DNA of 64,000 bases from F0422 sp003992255 (GCF_003992255.1 NZ_RQVA01000003.1:105681-169680), one strand, 5' to 3'. Numbered from the stretch's first letter, positions 43,840 through 53,261 are shown. Notes: generated by a model from the letters alone, not told the origin. Numbers and translations are program-made.

Positions 43840-45948
43840 ATGAGCGGATTGCATCATTTTCCTGAGGAAGGGATTCCTTTTCAAGTAGAGGCCCCCTATT
43901 CACCGATGGGTGACCAACCAAAGGCCATCCAGTCCTTGGCAGAGGGAATTGAACGAGGGGAATGGGCACAGGTATTACTAGGTGCTACAGGTACAGGAAA
44001 AACATATACCATGGCCAAACTCATCGAAGCCGTACAAAAGCCGACTTTGATCATCGCCCACAATAAGACATTAGCAGCCCAATTGGCCAGTGAGTTCAAA
44101 AGCTTTTTCCCTAAGAATGCAGTGGAATATTTCGTGTCTTATTACGATTATTACCAACCAGAGGCGTACATTGCCTCTACCGATACATACATTGAAAAAG
44201 ATGCATCCATCAATGAAGAAATTGATAAACTGCGTCACTCGGCGACAATGAATTTATTTGAACGTAAAGATGTGATCATCGTCGCATCCGTCAGCTGCAT
44301 CTACGGCTTAGGGGACCCAGAGGACTATAGCACGCTCTGTGTATCTTTGCGACAAGGTCAGGAATATAGTCGAGACGATATTCTTCGTAAATTAGTATCT
44401 ATCCAATATACCCGAAATGATATGAACTTTGTACGAGGTACCTTCCGTGTACAAGGGGATACGTTGGAAATTTTTCCAGCTGGCACCAGTGAAAGAGCTA
44501 TTCGAGTAGAAATGTTTGGCGATGAAATCGATCGCTTAGTAGAAATCGATGTGCTCACAGGGGATGTGATTGTAGAGCGTAAACACGTAGCCATCTATCC
44601 AGCCTCTCACTATGTAACGACGAAGGAAAAATTAGACCTTGCTATCGGTCGTATCGAAACAGAGTTGGCTGAACGTTTGGCATACTTTAATGAAAATGGC
44701 CGTCTCTTAGAAGCGCAACGATTGGAGCAACGAACACGATATGACATTGAAATGATGCAGGAAATGGGCTATTGCTCGGGCATTGAAAACTACTCCCGTC
44801 TGTTGTCTAACCGTCAACCGGGAGAAGCGCCAATGACCCTTATCGACTATTTTACAGATGATTTCCTTATCATCATTGATGAATCCCATGTGACCTTGCC
44901 ACAAATTCGTGCCATGTATAATGGTGACCAAGCTCGGAAACATAATTTGATCGACTATGGATTCCGCTTGCCATCGGCAGCGGATAATCGACCCTTAAAA
45001 TTTGAAGAGTTTGTAGAGAGAATCAACCAAATTGTCTATGTATCTGCGACACCAGGGCCCTATGAAATGGAAGTACAAACCAATGTAGCAGAACAAATCA
45101 TTCGTCCAACAGGTTTGCTAGATCCTATTATCGAAATCCGACCTATTAAGGGGCAGATGGATGATCTATTAGGAGAAATTAAAGACCGTGCGAAGTCGGA
45201 TGAACGGGTCCTAGTTACTACATTGACGAAAAAAATGGCAGAAGACTTAACGAATTACCTAAAAGAGATGGGGATTCGAGTACGCTATTTACACTCCGAC
45301 ATTGCCACCATTGAGCGTGCCGATATCATTCGTGATTTGCGGGCTGGTGTTTTTGACGTCCTTGTAGGGATCAACTTATTACGGGAAGGTTTAGATATGC
45401 CAGAAGTATCCTTAGTGGCTATCCTAGATGCAGATAAGGAAGGTTTCTTGCGCAGTGATACATCTTTGATTCAGACCATAGGCCGTGCGGCTCGTAATGA
45501 AAAAGGGAAAGTTATTATGTATGCGGACCGCATTACGGGTTCTATGCAACGTGCTATGGATGAAACCGAACGTCGTCGTGCTTTGCAAGAGTCCTACAAC
45601 ACAGAGCATGGTATTACACCACGCACAGTGCGTAAGGAAGTGAAAGATTTAATTGAATTGACTAAAGTTGAAGGGGAAGTTGCTGCACCTAAAAAAGGTC
45701 GCAAACCAAGAACAGATAGCTCTGTGGTGTATGATAGTACAGCGCCGACAGAGGTGGTGGCAGAAACGGTGCAGTCACTTTCAACGAAGTCACAATACGA
45801 AACGAAAGAAGATGTGTTCAATGCTATTGAAGAGACCACACGTCTCATGAAAGCAGCAGCAAAACAATTAGAATTTGAACGAGCTGCAGAGTTGCGTGAT
45901 GAATTGGGCAGATTGCGCCAAATTTGGTCAGATATGAATGAGGAATAG
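43840..45948 (+). CDS. uvrB: excinuclease ABC subunit B
   Basis: A 702-residue helicase-like protein that verifies DNA damage and loads UvrC for nucleotide excision repair. Walker A LGATGTGKTYTMA, the beta-hairpin YYDYYQPEAYIASTDTYIEKD, the DESH box (IIIDESHVTLPQI) and helicase motif VI QTIGRAARNEKG are present. A C-terminal UVR motif (YETKEDVFNAIEETTRLMKAAAKQLEFERAAELRDEL) contacts UvrC. It is slightly longer than usual owing to a linker at ~residues 612-655. GGAGGG precedes the ATG; an extended -10 (TGATATAAT, 43760-43768) lies upstream. Confidence 0.97.
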   Translation: MSGLHHFPEEGIPFQVEAPYSPMGDQPKAIQSLAEGIERGEWAQVLLGATGTGKTYTMAKLIEAVQKPTLIIAHNKTLAAQLASEFKSFFPKNAVEYFVSYYDYYQPEAYIASTDTYIEKDASINEEIDKLRHSATMNLFERKDVIIVASVSCIYGLGDPEDYSTLCVSLRQGQEYSRDDILRKLVSIQYTRNDMNFVRGTFRVQGDTLEIFPAGTSERAIRVEMFGDEIDRLVEIDVLTGDVIVERKHVAIYPASHYVTTKEKLDLAIGRIETELAERLAYFNENGRLLEAQRLEQRTRYDIEMMQEMGYCSGIENYSRLLSNRQPGEAPMTLIDYFTDDFLIIIDESHVTLPQIRAMYNGDQARKHNLIDYGFRLPSAADNRPLKFEEFVERINQIVYVSATPGPYEMEVQTNVAEQIIRPTGLLDPIIEIRPIKGQMDDLLGEIKDRAKSDERVLVTTLTKKMAEDLTNYLKEMGIRVRYLHSDIATIERADIIRDLRAGVFDVLVGINLLREGLDMPEVSLVAILDADKEGFLRSDTSLIQTIGRAARNEKGKVIMYADRITGSMQRAMDETERRRALQESYNTEHGITPRTVRKEVKDLIELTKVEGEVAAPKKGRKPRTDSSVVYDSTAPTEVVAETVQSLSTKSQYETKEDVFNAIEETTRLMKAAAKQLEFERAAELRDELGRLRQIWSDMNEE

Positions 45949-45956
45949 GAGTTATT

Positions 45957-48821
45957 TTGAAAGATCAATTAATTATAAAAGGAGCCCGTCAACATAATTT
46001 GAAGAACATTGATGTGGCTCTACCAAGAAATCAATTCATCGTATTAACAGGATTAAGCGGATCAGGTAAGTCATCCCTAGCCTTTGATACAATTTACGCA
46101 GAAGGACAACGCAGATATGTGGAGTCTTTATCTGCCTATGCGCGCCAGTTTTTAGGACAAATGGATAAACCAGATGTAGATTACATTGAGGGGCTTTCAC
46201 CAGCTATATCCATTGACCAAAAGACAACGAGCCGTAACCCTCGCTCTACGGTGGGAACGGTGACAGAAATTTATGACTACTTGCGCTTATTATTTGCTCG
46301 TATTGGTCGAGCTTACTGCCCTACTTGTGGAGAAGAGATTGCGCAACAGACGATTGAGCAGATTACAGATTTGGTCATGAAATTACCAGAACGCACTAAA
46401 ATTATGGTGATGGCTCCAGTGGTACGGGGTAAAAAAGGGCGCCATGAAAAAGTGTTGGAACAAATTCGTAAAAATGGATTTGCTCGTGTTCGCATCAATG
46501 GAGAGATACATACCTTTGAGGATGAAATCAACTTAGATAAAAATAAAAAGCATACCATTGAGATCGTCGTAGACCGTCTTGTGATCAAGGAAGGGTTAGA
46601 AAGCCGCTTAACGGACTCTTTGGAAACTGCCATTCATCATGGAGAAGGCTTTGTCATCATTCAGGAGGTAGATGGCCCAGCCCACCAATTTAGTGTTCAT
46701 TTTACCTGTCCTAATGGTCATATTTCATTGCCGGAAATTGAACCTCGTATGTTTTCTTTCAACAGTCCTTTTGGGGCTTGCCCATCCTGTTTGGGTTTAG
46801 GTAGCACGATGGAGGTAGATGAGGACAGGGTGATTCCAGATCCAACGGTATCCTTTATAGATGGTGGAGTAGCACCGTTGAGCTCCAATCCTAATGCGTG
46901 GTTCATGAGACAATTAGAAGGTTTGTTGAAAGCGCATGGATATACATTAGAGGCTAATTTCGAAGAACTTCCTAAGGACTTACAAAAAGAAGTCATGTAT
47001 GGTAGTACTGAGAAAGTGACTTTCGACTACGAAAATATGCGTGGAGAGGTGAAAACATTCCATACCGAATATGAAGGTATTTTGCCAATGGTGAAACGCC
47101 GTCATGCAGAGGCTACTACGGATAGCATGCGGGAAGAGTTCGAATCCTATATGTCTATTAAACCATGTACAGCTTGTAAGGGAGCTCGTTTGAAACCAGA
47201 ATCCCTTGCCATCCGTGTAGGGGAAAAAAATATAGATGAAGTGACACAGCTCACGATTAGTGAAGCGGTTGACTATTTTGGCAATCTCCAGTTGACGGAC
47301 CGAGAGGCTTTCATAGGGGCACAAATTTTGAAAGAAATCAATGCTCGCCTAGGATTCCTGAACAATGTGGGCTTAGATTATTTGACGATGAACCGCAGTG
47401 CCGGCACCTTATCTGGTGGGGAAGCACAGCGCATTCGTTTGGCCACACAAATTGGTTCGGGACTCGTTGGGGTCTTATATATTTTAGATGAACCGTCTAT
47501 CGGTTTACACCAACGTGATAACGATCGCTTAATCGAAACACTGAAAGGCTTGCGTGACTTAGGAAATACCTTACTCGTAGTAGAACACGATGAAGATACG
47601 ATGTTAGCGGCGGATTATTTGGTAGATATTGGACCTGCGGCAGGTGAACATGGTGGTCAAATCGTGGCGCAAGGTACAGTACCAGAGGTGATGGCTGTAA
47701 AAGAATCCATTACTGGTCAATATTTAAGTGGTCAAAAATATATTCCATTACCAAAAGAACGTAGAAAGCCTACGAAAGCCTGCTTAGAAATCCGAGGGGC
47801 CAAAGAGAACAACCTAAAACAAGTGAATGTGAAATTCCCTATCGGATTATTCACTGTCGTAACAGGCGTCAGTGGATCTGGTAAATCTACACTGATTAAC
47901 GAAATCTTATATAAAGGCGTAGCCAATGCACTGTACAGAAATCATCACAAGGTGGGAGCGCACAAGGAGATTCGTGGCTTAGAGTACGTAGATAAAATCA
48001 TCAATATTGACCAAAGTCCAATCGGTCGAACACCACGTTCTAATCCTGCCACCTATACAGGGGTCTTCGATGCTATTCGTGAGTTATATAGTCAAACCAA
48101 TGAAGCGAAGATTCGTGGCTATAAAGCAGGGCGATTTAGCTTTAACGTCAAAGGCGGTCGTTGTGAAGCGTGTCGTGGTGATGGTATCATCAAAATCGAA
48201 ATGCATTTCTTGCCAGATGTGTATATACCGTGTGAGGTATGTAAAGGAGCTCGATACAATCGAGAGACCATGGAAGTGAAATATAAAGGTAAAAGCATTG
48301 CCGATGTATTGGACATGGTCGTGGATGAAGCGGTAGACTTCTTTAGTGCTATTCCAAAAATTCACCGCAAATTGGTGACTTTACAAGAAGTAGGTCTAGG
48401 CTATATTCGATTAGGACAAGCGGCAACTACCTTGTCTGGTGGGGAAGCACAACGGGTTAAACTAGCCACTGAGCTGGCTCGTCGTAGTACAGGGAAAACC
48501 TTATATATCCTAGATGAGCCGACTACTGGATTACATGTAGAAGATATCCGGAAATTGCTAGAAGTATTGCAAAAGCTTACCGATGGTGGCGATACAGTGG
48601 TGGTCATCGAGCATAATTTAGATGTCATCAAAACGGCGGACCATATTATTGACTTAGGTCCAGAAGGTGGTTTCCGTGGTGGTACGATTGTGGGTACTGG
48701 CACACCTGAGGAGATTGCTGCTTTACCTGACAGTTACACAGGCAAATTCTTAGGTCCTGTGTTAGAGAAAACTAGGAATTATATGGAACAACATCCGTTG
48801 CCTACTGAGGACACACCATGA
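45957..48821 (+). CDS. uvrA: excinuclease ABC subunit A
   Basis: A 954-residue damage-recognition ATPase with two ABC modules. Walker A motifs GLSGSGKSSLAFDT (N-terminal) and GVSGSGKSTLINEI (C-terminal); signature motifs LSGGEAQRIRLA and LSGGEAQRVKLA. Zinc-finger cysteines are in YCPTCGEEI, ACPSCLGLG with PCTACKGARL, and CEACRGDGIIKIEMHFLPDVYIPCEVCKG. The start is a TTG at 45957, 8 nt after the uvrB stop, with TAGGAG upstream. It overlaps uvrC by 4 nt. Confidence 0.97.
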   Translation: MKDQLIIKGARQHNLKNIDVALPRNQFIVLTGLSGSGKSSLAFDTIYAEGQRRYVESLSAYARQFLGQMDKPDVDYIEGLSPAISIDQKTTSRNPRSTVGTVTEIYDYLRLLFARIGRAYCPTCGEEIAQQTIEQITDLVMKLPERTKIMVMAPVVRGKKGRHEKVLEQIRKNGFARVRINGEIHTFEDEINLDKNKKHTIEIVVDRLVIKEGLESRLTDSLETAIHHGEGFVIIQEVDGPAHQFSVHFTCPNGHISLPEIEPRMFSFNSPFGACPSCLGLGSTMEVDEDRVIPDPTVSFIDGGVAPLSSNPNAWFMRQLEGLLKAHGYTLEANFEELPKDLQKEVMYGSTEKVTFDYENMRGEVKTFHTEYEGILPMVKRRHAEATTDSMREEFESYMSIKPCTACKGARLKPESLAIRVGEKNIDEVTQLTISEAVDYFGNLQLTDREAFIGAQILKEINARLGFLNNVGLDYLTMNRSAGTLSGGEAQRIRLATQIGSGLVGVLYILDEPSIGLHQRDNDRLIETLKGLRDLGNTLLVVEHDEDTMLAADYLVDIGPAAGEHGGQIVAQGTVPEVMAVKESITGQYLSGQKYIPLPKERRKPTKACLEIRGAKENNLKQVNVKFPIGLFTVVTGVSGSGKSTLINEILYKGVANALYRNHHKVGAHKEIRGLEYVDKIINIDQSPIGRTPRSNPATYTGVFDAIRELYSQTNEAKIRGYKAGRFSFNVKGGRCEACRGDGIIKIEMHFLPDVYIPCEVCKGARYNRETMEVKYKGKSIADVLDMVVDEAVDFFSAIPKIHRKLVTLQEVGLGYIRLGQAATTLSGGEAQRVKLATELARRSTGKTLYILDEPTTGLHVEDIRKLLEVLQKLTDGGDTVVVIEHNLDVIKTADHIIDLGPEGGFRGGTIVGTGTPEEIAALPDSYTGKFLGPVLEKTRNYMEQHPLPTEDTP

Positions 48822-50707
48822 ATCCTATCGACAGACAACTACAAGCAGAAGAAGTTAATTTCCAGCCATCTCGTCAACAGGATATGATGATGGGTGATGC
48901 GGAACAGCAAGCCTATATTTTGGAAAAGGTGAGTCATCTGCCGACCACGCCGGGGGTTTATTTGTGGCGTGACAAGTACCAGCGCATTATCTATGTTGGA
49001 AAGGCCATCAACCTGCGCAATCGAGTGCGGTCCTATGTGCAACAAGATGTGAACCGATCCGTGAAAGTGACCGCCATGATGCGTCGTGCTTGGGATGTGG
49101 AAACGATCCAAACAAAAACAGAAATGGAAGCTCTTATCCTAGAGGCAACGTTAATTAAGGAACACCATCCAAAATATAATATTATGCTTCGAGATGATAA
49201 GACATATCCTTACGTAAAAGTCACTGTGCAAGAAGACTTTCCACGCCTCTTTATGACTCGTCGTTTAGAACGTGATGGAGCGAAGTATTTTGGACCTTTC
49301 ACAGATGTGACAGCAGTGCACCATGTGCTGCGTATCTTGCGGTCCTATTATCCACTGCGCACTTGTAAAAGTATGAAAGTAGAAAGACCTTGTTTGCAAT
49401 ATCATATGCATTATTGCGAAGGGCCTTGCATGCAGTATGTAACGGTGGAGGCCTATCGTAAATATATCGATGATATTGTAGCTCTCTTTGAAGGGAAACA
49501 AGTACAGGTTATCCAAGAGATTACGTCCAAGATGGAGCAAGCTTCAGAGGACTTGGAGTTTGAACTAGCAGCCAAGTATCGTGATGATTTATTGAGTATC
49601 CAAAAGGTACAAGAAAAACAACGCATGGTCACACAGCGAGGTGATATGGATGTATTAGGTATGGCTATCGATGGCCCTATGGCGTGTATTCAACTGTTTT
49701 TCATTCGCAGCGGCCGTTTGTTGGGGCGAGAAAATTACTTTGTCCAACATGAAGGGGATAGCCCAGAGCTAGTGATGACGGAGTTCATTAAACAGTATTA
49801 TGGAGGGTCTACGTTCATACCTAAAGAATTGCTATTGCCTATGGATAGTGTGGATCGTGAGCTATTTAGTGAATGGTTCACCTCTATGAAAGGGCAACAG
49901 GTGGACGTATCTGTACCTCAACGGGGCTATAAAAAAGACCTCATCAAGATGGCGGAGGAAAATGCGCAGAATTTTTTAGCAGAACGTCGTCGTCAATGGC
50001 AATACACGATAGATAAATCCGGTGGTGCCGTAAAAAAATTAGCAGAAGTGCTCGACTTGCCACGATTGCCAGAGCGCATGGAATGTTATGATATTTCTCA
50101 TATGCAAGGGGCGGAAACGGTGGCATCCATGGTCGTCTTTGAAGGTGGAAAGCCGGCGAAACGAGAGTATCGAAGATTCAAGCTAAAAACAGTACAAGGG
50201 AAGCCTGACGATTTTGCATCCATGGCGGAGATTATGGAACGACGCTACGGCAATGAAAAAGATTGGCCTATGCCAGATTTGATTATCATCGATGGTGGTA
50301 AAGGTCAGTTAAATGCAGCATTACCAGTCATCCGTGCTATGGGTGTTACTGATGTGCCGGTCATATCCTTGGCAAAACGAATCGAAGAAGTGTTCGTCGA
50401 AGGGGAGTCGGAAAGTATTATTCTAGAACACCATACGCCTGAATTACAACTACTGCAGCAAATTCGTGATGAAGCGCATCGATTTGCCATTACTTACCAT
50501 CGCAGATTACGTGGAAAGCGAAACTTAGAATCTGTTCTGGATCATGTAGAGGGTATAGGACCAAAACGAAGAAAAGCGCTGTATAAGCATTTTGGGAACT
50601 TAGATGCCATGCGAGTAGCGGAGTTGGAAGAATTGGAGAGTGTGGAGGGAATGAACAAAAAAGCGGCTTTGGCTGTATATGAGTTCTTTCGGCGAAACTC
50701 ACGTTAA
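48818..50707 (+). CDS. uvrC: excinuclease ABC subunit C
   Basis: A 629-residue nuclease that makes both incisions around the lesion. GIY-YIG domain: TTPGVYLWRDKYQRIIYVGKAINLRNRVRSY (~residues 40-70, after an N-terminal extension of about 35 residues). UVR motif near residues 240-275, an RNase H-like domain with CYDISHMQGAETVASMVVFEGG and IIDGGKGQL, and C-terminal helix-hairpin-helix motifs (VEGIGPKRRKALYKHFGNL). ATGA overlap with uvrA indicates translational coupling. uvrBAC in one operon is compact and unlike the scattered order in enterobacteria. Confidence 0.96.
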   Translation: MNPIDRQLQAEEVNFQPSRQQDMMMGDAEQQAYILEKVSHLPTTPGVYLWRDKYQRIIYVGKAINLRNRVRSYVQQDVNRSVKVTAMMRRAWDVETIQTKTEMEALILEATLIKEHHPKYNIMLRDDKTYPYVKVTVQEDFPRLFMTRRLERDGAKYFGPFTDVTAVHHVLRILRSYYPLRTCKSMKVERPCLQYHMHYCEGPCMQYVTVEAYRKYIDDIVALFEGKQVQVIQEITSKMEQASEDLEFELAAKYRDDLLSIQKVQEKQRMVTQRGDMDVLGMAIDGPMACIQLFFIRSGRLLGRENYFVQHEGDSPELVMTEFIKQYYGGSTFIPKELLLPMDSVDRELFSEWFTSMKGQQVDVSVPQRGYKKDLIKMAEENAQNFLAERRRQWQYTIDKSGGAVKKLAEVLDLPRLPERMECYDISHMQGAETVASMVVFEGGKPAKREYRRFKLKTVQGKPDDFASMAEIMERRYGNEKDWPMPDLIIIDGGKGQLNAALPVIRAMGVTDVPVISLAKRIEEVFVEGESESIILEHHTPELQLLQQIRDEAHRFAITYHRRLRGKRNLESVLDHVEGIGPKRRKALYKHFGNLDAMRVAELEELESVEGMNKKAALAVYEFFRRNSR

Positions 50708-50710
50708 GGG

Positions 50711-50911
50711 AAACGAGCAACAGTGGTTTGTGGCGTTTTGTATGAATTGTATAAAGGAAAGAGCACGACACATTCCTTCACAAACTGATCCTACGGTAGG
50801 TTTGCTCCGGAATATGTCGTGCTCTTTTTGTATTTGTGTCATTCAGGTAATACAGAAACGCCACAAAGGCGCTATCATTGGTAGTATATCTTAAGGAATT
50901 GTTGCTCGTTT
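50711..50911. repeat. nested inverted-repeat element, copy 1, after uvrC
   Basis: Three nested stems around one axis. Outer: AAACGAGCAACA (50711-50722) with TGTTGCTCGTTT (50900-50911), 12 bp. Middle: TGTGGCGTTT (50729-50738) with AAACGCCACA (50856-50865), 10 bp. Inner: the 18-nt arm 50759-50776 with 50809-50826 (one mismatch), followed by T4. The inner hairpin can terminate uvrC transcription. Its 76-nt core (50753-50828) recurs at 51028-51103. Confidence 0.75.
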
Positions 50912-50932
50912 TTTGTTTAGATTAATTTTGAT

Positions 50933-50979
50933 GCTCTCGGAATGAACTCTTCCACAGGTGGGGCGCCGAGGGAAAGAGC
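50933..50979. repeat. hairpin between the two repeat copies
   Basis: CTCGG (50936-50940) pairs with CCGAG (50966-50970), and GCTCT (50933-50937) can pair with AGAGC (50975-50979). Confidence 0.4.
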
Positions 50980-50999
50980 GTTACTTGGTTTGTTATGAA

Positions 51000-51141
51000 A
51001 TCTTGTGGCGATTTATCTAGAATGTGCAAAGGAAAGAGCACGACACATTCCTTCACAAACTGATCCTACGGTAGGTTTGTTCCGGAATATGTTGTGCTCT
51101 TTTGGTTATGTTTTATTTTGGCAATGAAATTGCCACAAGAT
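51000..51141. repeat. nested inverted-repeat element, copy 2
   Basis: Outer stem ATCTTGTGGC (51000-51009) with GCCACAAGAT (51132-51141), 10 bp. Inner 18-nt arms 51034-51051 and 51084-51101. The core 51028-51103 matches copy 1 with two C-to-T differences. One of them (in the right arm) turns a G-C pair into G-U and so keeps the stem. Confidence 0.75.
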
Positions 51142-51250
51142 GTTCTACGCTAGCGCTGCGTTCCTTATGATGGATTGCTCGTTTTTAGTGTTGTTTGATT
51201 TAGTCAATGATAATGCCACAAGATATTCCACGCTAGTGCGGCGTTTCTTA
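51128..51250. repeat. direct repeat of the GCCACAAGAT unit
   Basis: The block from GCCACAAGAT at 51132 through ACGCTAGCGCTGCGTTCCTTA recurs in degenerate form from 51215 (GCCACAAGATATTCCACGCT onward). Each copy contains its own small ACGC/GCGT-type palindrome. No coding frame is present. Confidence 0.6.
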
Positions 51251-51277
51251 GTGGATAGCTTGTCTCATTTGTAAAAA

Positions 51278-51320
51278 TTATCTTTCAAAAGATAACGTTT
51301 TGCATATTTTATGCTATAAT
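51278..51320 (+). promoter_or_regulatory. promoter and palindromic operator of the small toxin-like gene
   Basis: TGCTATAAT (51312-51320) is an extended -10. TTATCTTT (51278-51285) and AAAGATAA (51288-51295) form a perfect 8-bp palindrome around CA, just upstream of or overlapping the -35 position. This is a plausible repressor site. Confidence 0.5.
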
Positions 51321-51387
51321 GAAAATACAGAAGGACTACCGACGTGAGTTGGGCTCATCTCTTCCTACTATAGGAGGAGGTGGTACT

Positions 51388-51465
51388 ATGAAAAAATATG
51401 AAAAAATTAGCTTAATTATTTCTATTTTAACATTAGTAGTTAATATAATTGCTTTATATAAGTAA
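51388..51465 (+). CDS. 25-residue hydrophobic peptide, probable type I toxin (holin-like toxin type)
   Basis: The frame begins MKKYEKISLIISILTLVV and ends NIIALYK. It is a single membrane helix with charged ends. The YEKISLIIS start resembles the YEALSLMI pattern of small putative holin-like toxins of Firmicutes. The Shine-Dalgarno site (AGGAGGAGG, 51372-51380) is very strong but can be hidden in TCCTA/TAGGA pairing (51363-51376). GGCTCATCTCT (51352-51362) in the 5' leader is perfectly complementary to AGAGATGAGCC (51532-51542) in the 3' end. An antisense promoter lies beyond the 3' end. These are the features of a type I toxin mRNA. Toxicity itself is inferred. Confidence 0.7.
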   Translation: MKKYEKISLIISILTLVVNIIALYK

Positions 51466-51471
51466 TGACAA

Positions 51472-51575
51472 CGCCTAACGACATAAGGTTTCCTAGACCT
51501 TAATACGTTAGGCGCATCTATTTTTGTGTTTAGAGATGAGCCTAACGCCTCAGACACGTTGGTGGCTCTTCTTTT
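51472..51575 (+). terminator. alternative 3' hairpins of the toxin mRNA
   Basis: CGCCTAACG (51472-51480) pairs with CGTTAGGCG (51506-51514), followed by a T tract near 51520. The same middle arm can instead pair with GCCTAACG at 51540-51547. A second hairpin, GAGCC..AACG with CGTT..GGCTC (about 51538-51567), ends in TTCTTTT. The mRNA can therefore refold, as known for type I toxins. Confidence 0.6.
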
Positions 51576-51613
51576 ATTACACATAGTATACCATATTTTT
51601 ATATAAATTACAA
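51475..51613 (-). ncRNA. candidate antisense antitoxin RNA
   Basis: On the minus strand, TTGTAA (51613-51608) and TATACT (51590-51585, extended by TGG) with a 17-nt spacer form a strong promoter. It reads back into the 3' half of the toxin mRNA from about 51578. The product would be complementary to the toxin transcript's 3' end, as in TxpA/RatA and BsrG/SR4. Its 3' end is not clear from the sequence; the left boundary given is a guess. Confidence 0.5.
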
Positions 51614-51708
51614 AAATTGTTACCTATAACTCTCTGTTGCTATGAACGACATATGATATTGTCATAGTGTACACATAAATGAATTTGTCAAAGCATAGTA
51701 CAATAAAA

Positions 51709-51769
51709 AAGATCACGATATTCTCCTCACAAATGGTAAGTCGTTGTGTTTGGGATACATCGTGATCTT
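51709..51769 (-). terminator. intrinsic terminator of the amino-acid permease gene
   Basis: AAGATCACGAT (51709-51719) pairs perfectly with ATCGTGATCTT (51759-51769). On the minus strand the stem runs into TTTTTTATTG. Confidence 0.85.
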
Positions 51770-51785
51770 CTTTTATGTTTGGGTG

Positions 51786-53159
51786 TTAGTTAGTATCTCT
51801 TTCATCGTCTTCGTTAGGTGCCAACATGGAGTAGAAGGCCCATAGTAAGAGGAACCAGAATGGTGTAAACATGAGGGCGATACGTGTATCGCTTTGTAAT
51901 GCTAGTACCACCAAGATGAATACAAAAAATGCTAGGATCAAGTAATTCATGAACGGGTACAGTGGCATTTTAAAGGTGGATTGTTTTGCCAATTCTGGAT
52001 TCGTTTTACGATATTTGAGGTGACATACAACAATGATGGCCCAAATATAAATAAAACAGAATGTAGAGATGGACGTAATCATAATGAATACGCTTTCAGG
52101 CATAACATAGTTCAAAACTACAGTAAACAATAAGGCTGCAGCAGAGAATAGTGTTGCCTGATACGGCACGGAATGATTTGTCAATCGGCGCATTCGACTA
52201 GGGGCATGTCCACGTTTAGATAATGCGTAGATCATACGGCTTGTGGAGAAGATACCAGAGTTGGTAGCAGAGGCTGCTGATGTGAGGACTACAAAGTTCA
52301 CGATACTAGCAGCAGCTAGGATTCCCACCGCATTAAATACAGCCACAAATGGGCTAGAATTTGGGTCTACTGCAATCCATGGATAGATACTCATGATGAT
52401 TGCAAGAGATCCAATATAGAATAGAATAATTCGCAATGGAATGTTATTGATAGCCATAGGGATAACTTTTTTCGGATTTTCCGTTTCCCCAGCTGTGAGG
52501 CCTACGAGTTCAATGCCTGTGAAAGCAAATACTACCATTTGGAAAGATAAGATGAAGCCCATCGGCCCATTTGGGAACCAACCACCGTAATTCCAAAGGT
52601 TATCAAAGGCAGCTGCTCCTGCATTGGTAGTGAATCCTGTGAGGATCATGATAAGACCAATAATGATGAGTGATACAATGGCAATTACTTTTATTAAAGC
52701 AAACCAGAACTCCATTTCACCGAAGTGTTTTACCGCTGTCAGATTCATAACGAGTAAGACTGCCAGTACAACGAGGGCCGGAATCCACTGTGGCATCCAA
52801 GGGAGCCAGTATTGCATGTACAAGCCGACGGCTGTTAAATCCGCCATGGCTAGTGAAAGCCAGCAGAACCAATAGGTCCAACCAGTAATAAAGGCGGCTC
52901 GATCACCTAAATATTCCTCTACAAAGTCGATGAAAGAATGGTGATTTAAGTTGGAAAGCAATAACTCGCCCAATGCACGCATGATGAAGAAGCAAATAAT
53001 ACCTGTAATCATATACGTGAGGAGGATGGAAGGGCCCGCTAAACTAATAGATCGCCCAGAGCCAAGGAATAAACCGGTACCGATGGCACCACCAATGGCT
53101 AATAATTGAACGTGGCGATTTTTAAGACCACGCTTTAACTCTTGTTGCGAGTCCGTCAT
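51786..53159 (-). CDS. amino acid permease (AAT family, CycA/GABA-permease like)
   Basis: A 457-residue transporter with twelve hydrophobic helices and the APC-superfamily N-terminal signature LKRGLKNRHVQLLAIGGAIGTGLFLGSGRSISLAGPSI. Further blocks are YMITGIICFFIMRALGEL, SFQMVVFAFTGIELVGLTAGETENPKKVIPMAIN and SATNSGIFSTSRMIYALSKRGHAP. These place it with proton-coupled transporters of D-serine/D-alanine/glycine, GABA or aromatic amino acids. The exact substrate is not readable. It is monocistronic with its own promoter and terminator, next to the aromatic biosynthesis operon on the same strand. Confidence 0.88.
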   Translation of the reverse strand: MTDSQQELKRGLKNRHVQLLAIGGAIGTGLFLGSGRSISLAGPSILLTYMITGIICFFIMRALGELLLSNLNHHSFIDFVEEYLGDRAAFITGWTYWFCWLSLAMADLTAVGLYMQYWLPWMPQWIPALVVLAVLLVMNLTAVKHFGEMEFWFALIKVIAIVSLIIIGLIMILTGFTTNAGAAAFDNLWNYGGWFPNGPMGFILSFQMVVFAFTGIELVGLTAGETENPKKVIPMAINNIPLRIILFYIGSLAIIMSIYPWIAVDPNSSPFVAVFNAVGILAAASIVNFVVLTSAASATNSGIFSTSRMIYALSKRGHAPSRMRRLTNHSVPYQATLFSAAALLFTVVLNYVMPESVFIMITSISTFCFIYIWAIIVVCHLKYRKTNPELAKQSTFKMPLYPFMNYLILAFFVFILVVLALQSDTRIALMFTPFWFLLLWAFYSMLAPNEDDERDTN

Positions 53160-53201
53160 AGTAAAACCTCCTTAATACAATATAAACTTTTATATTTGAT
53201 A

Positions 53202-53230
53202 ATAGTAAACTATTTTCTATAGAATGTCAA
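53202..53230 (-). promoter_or_regulatory. promoter of the permease gene
   Basis: TTGACA (53230-53225) and TACTAT (53207-53202) on the minus strand, 17 nt apart: a near-consensus sigma-A promoter. Confidence 0.65.
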
Positions 53231-53261
53231 TTAATACTAGTGAATTACTATGGTTAGATAA

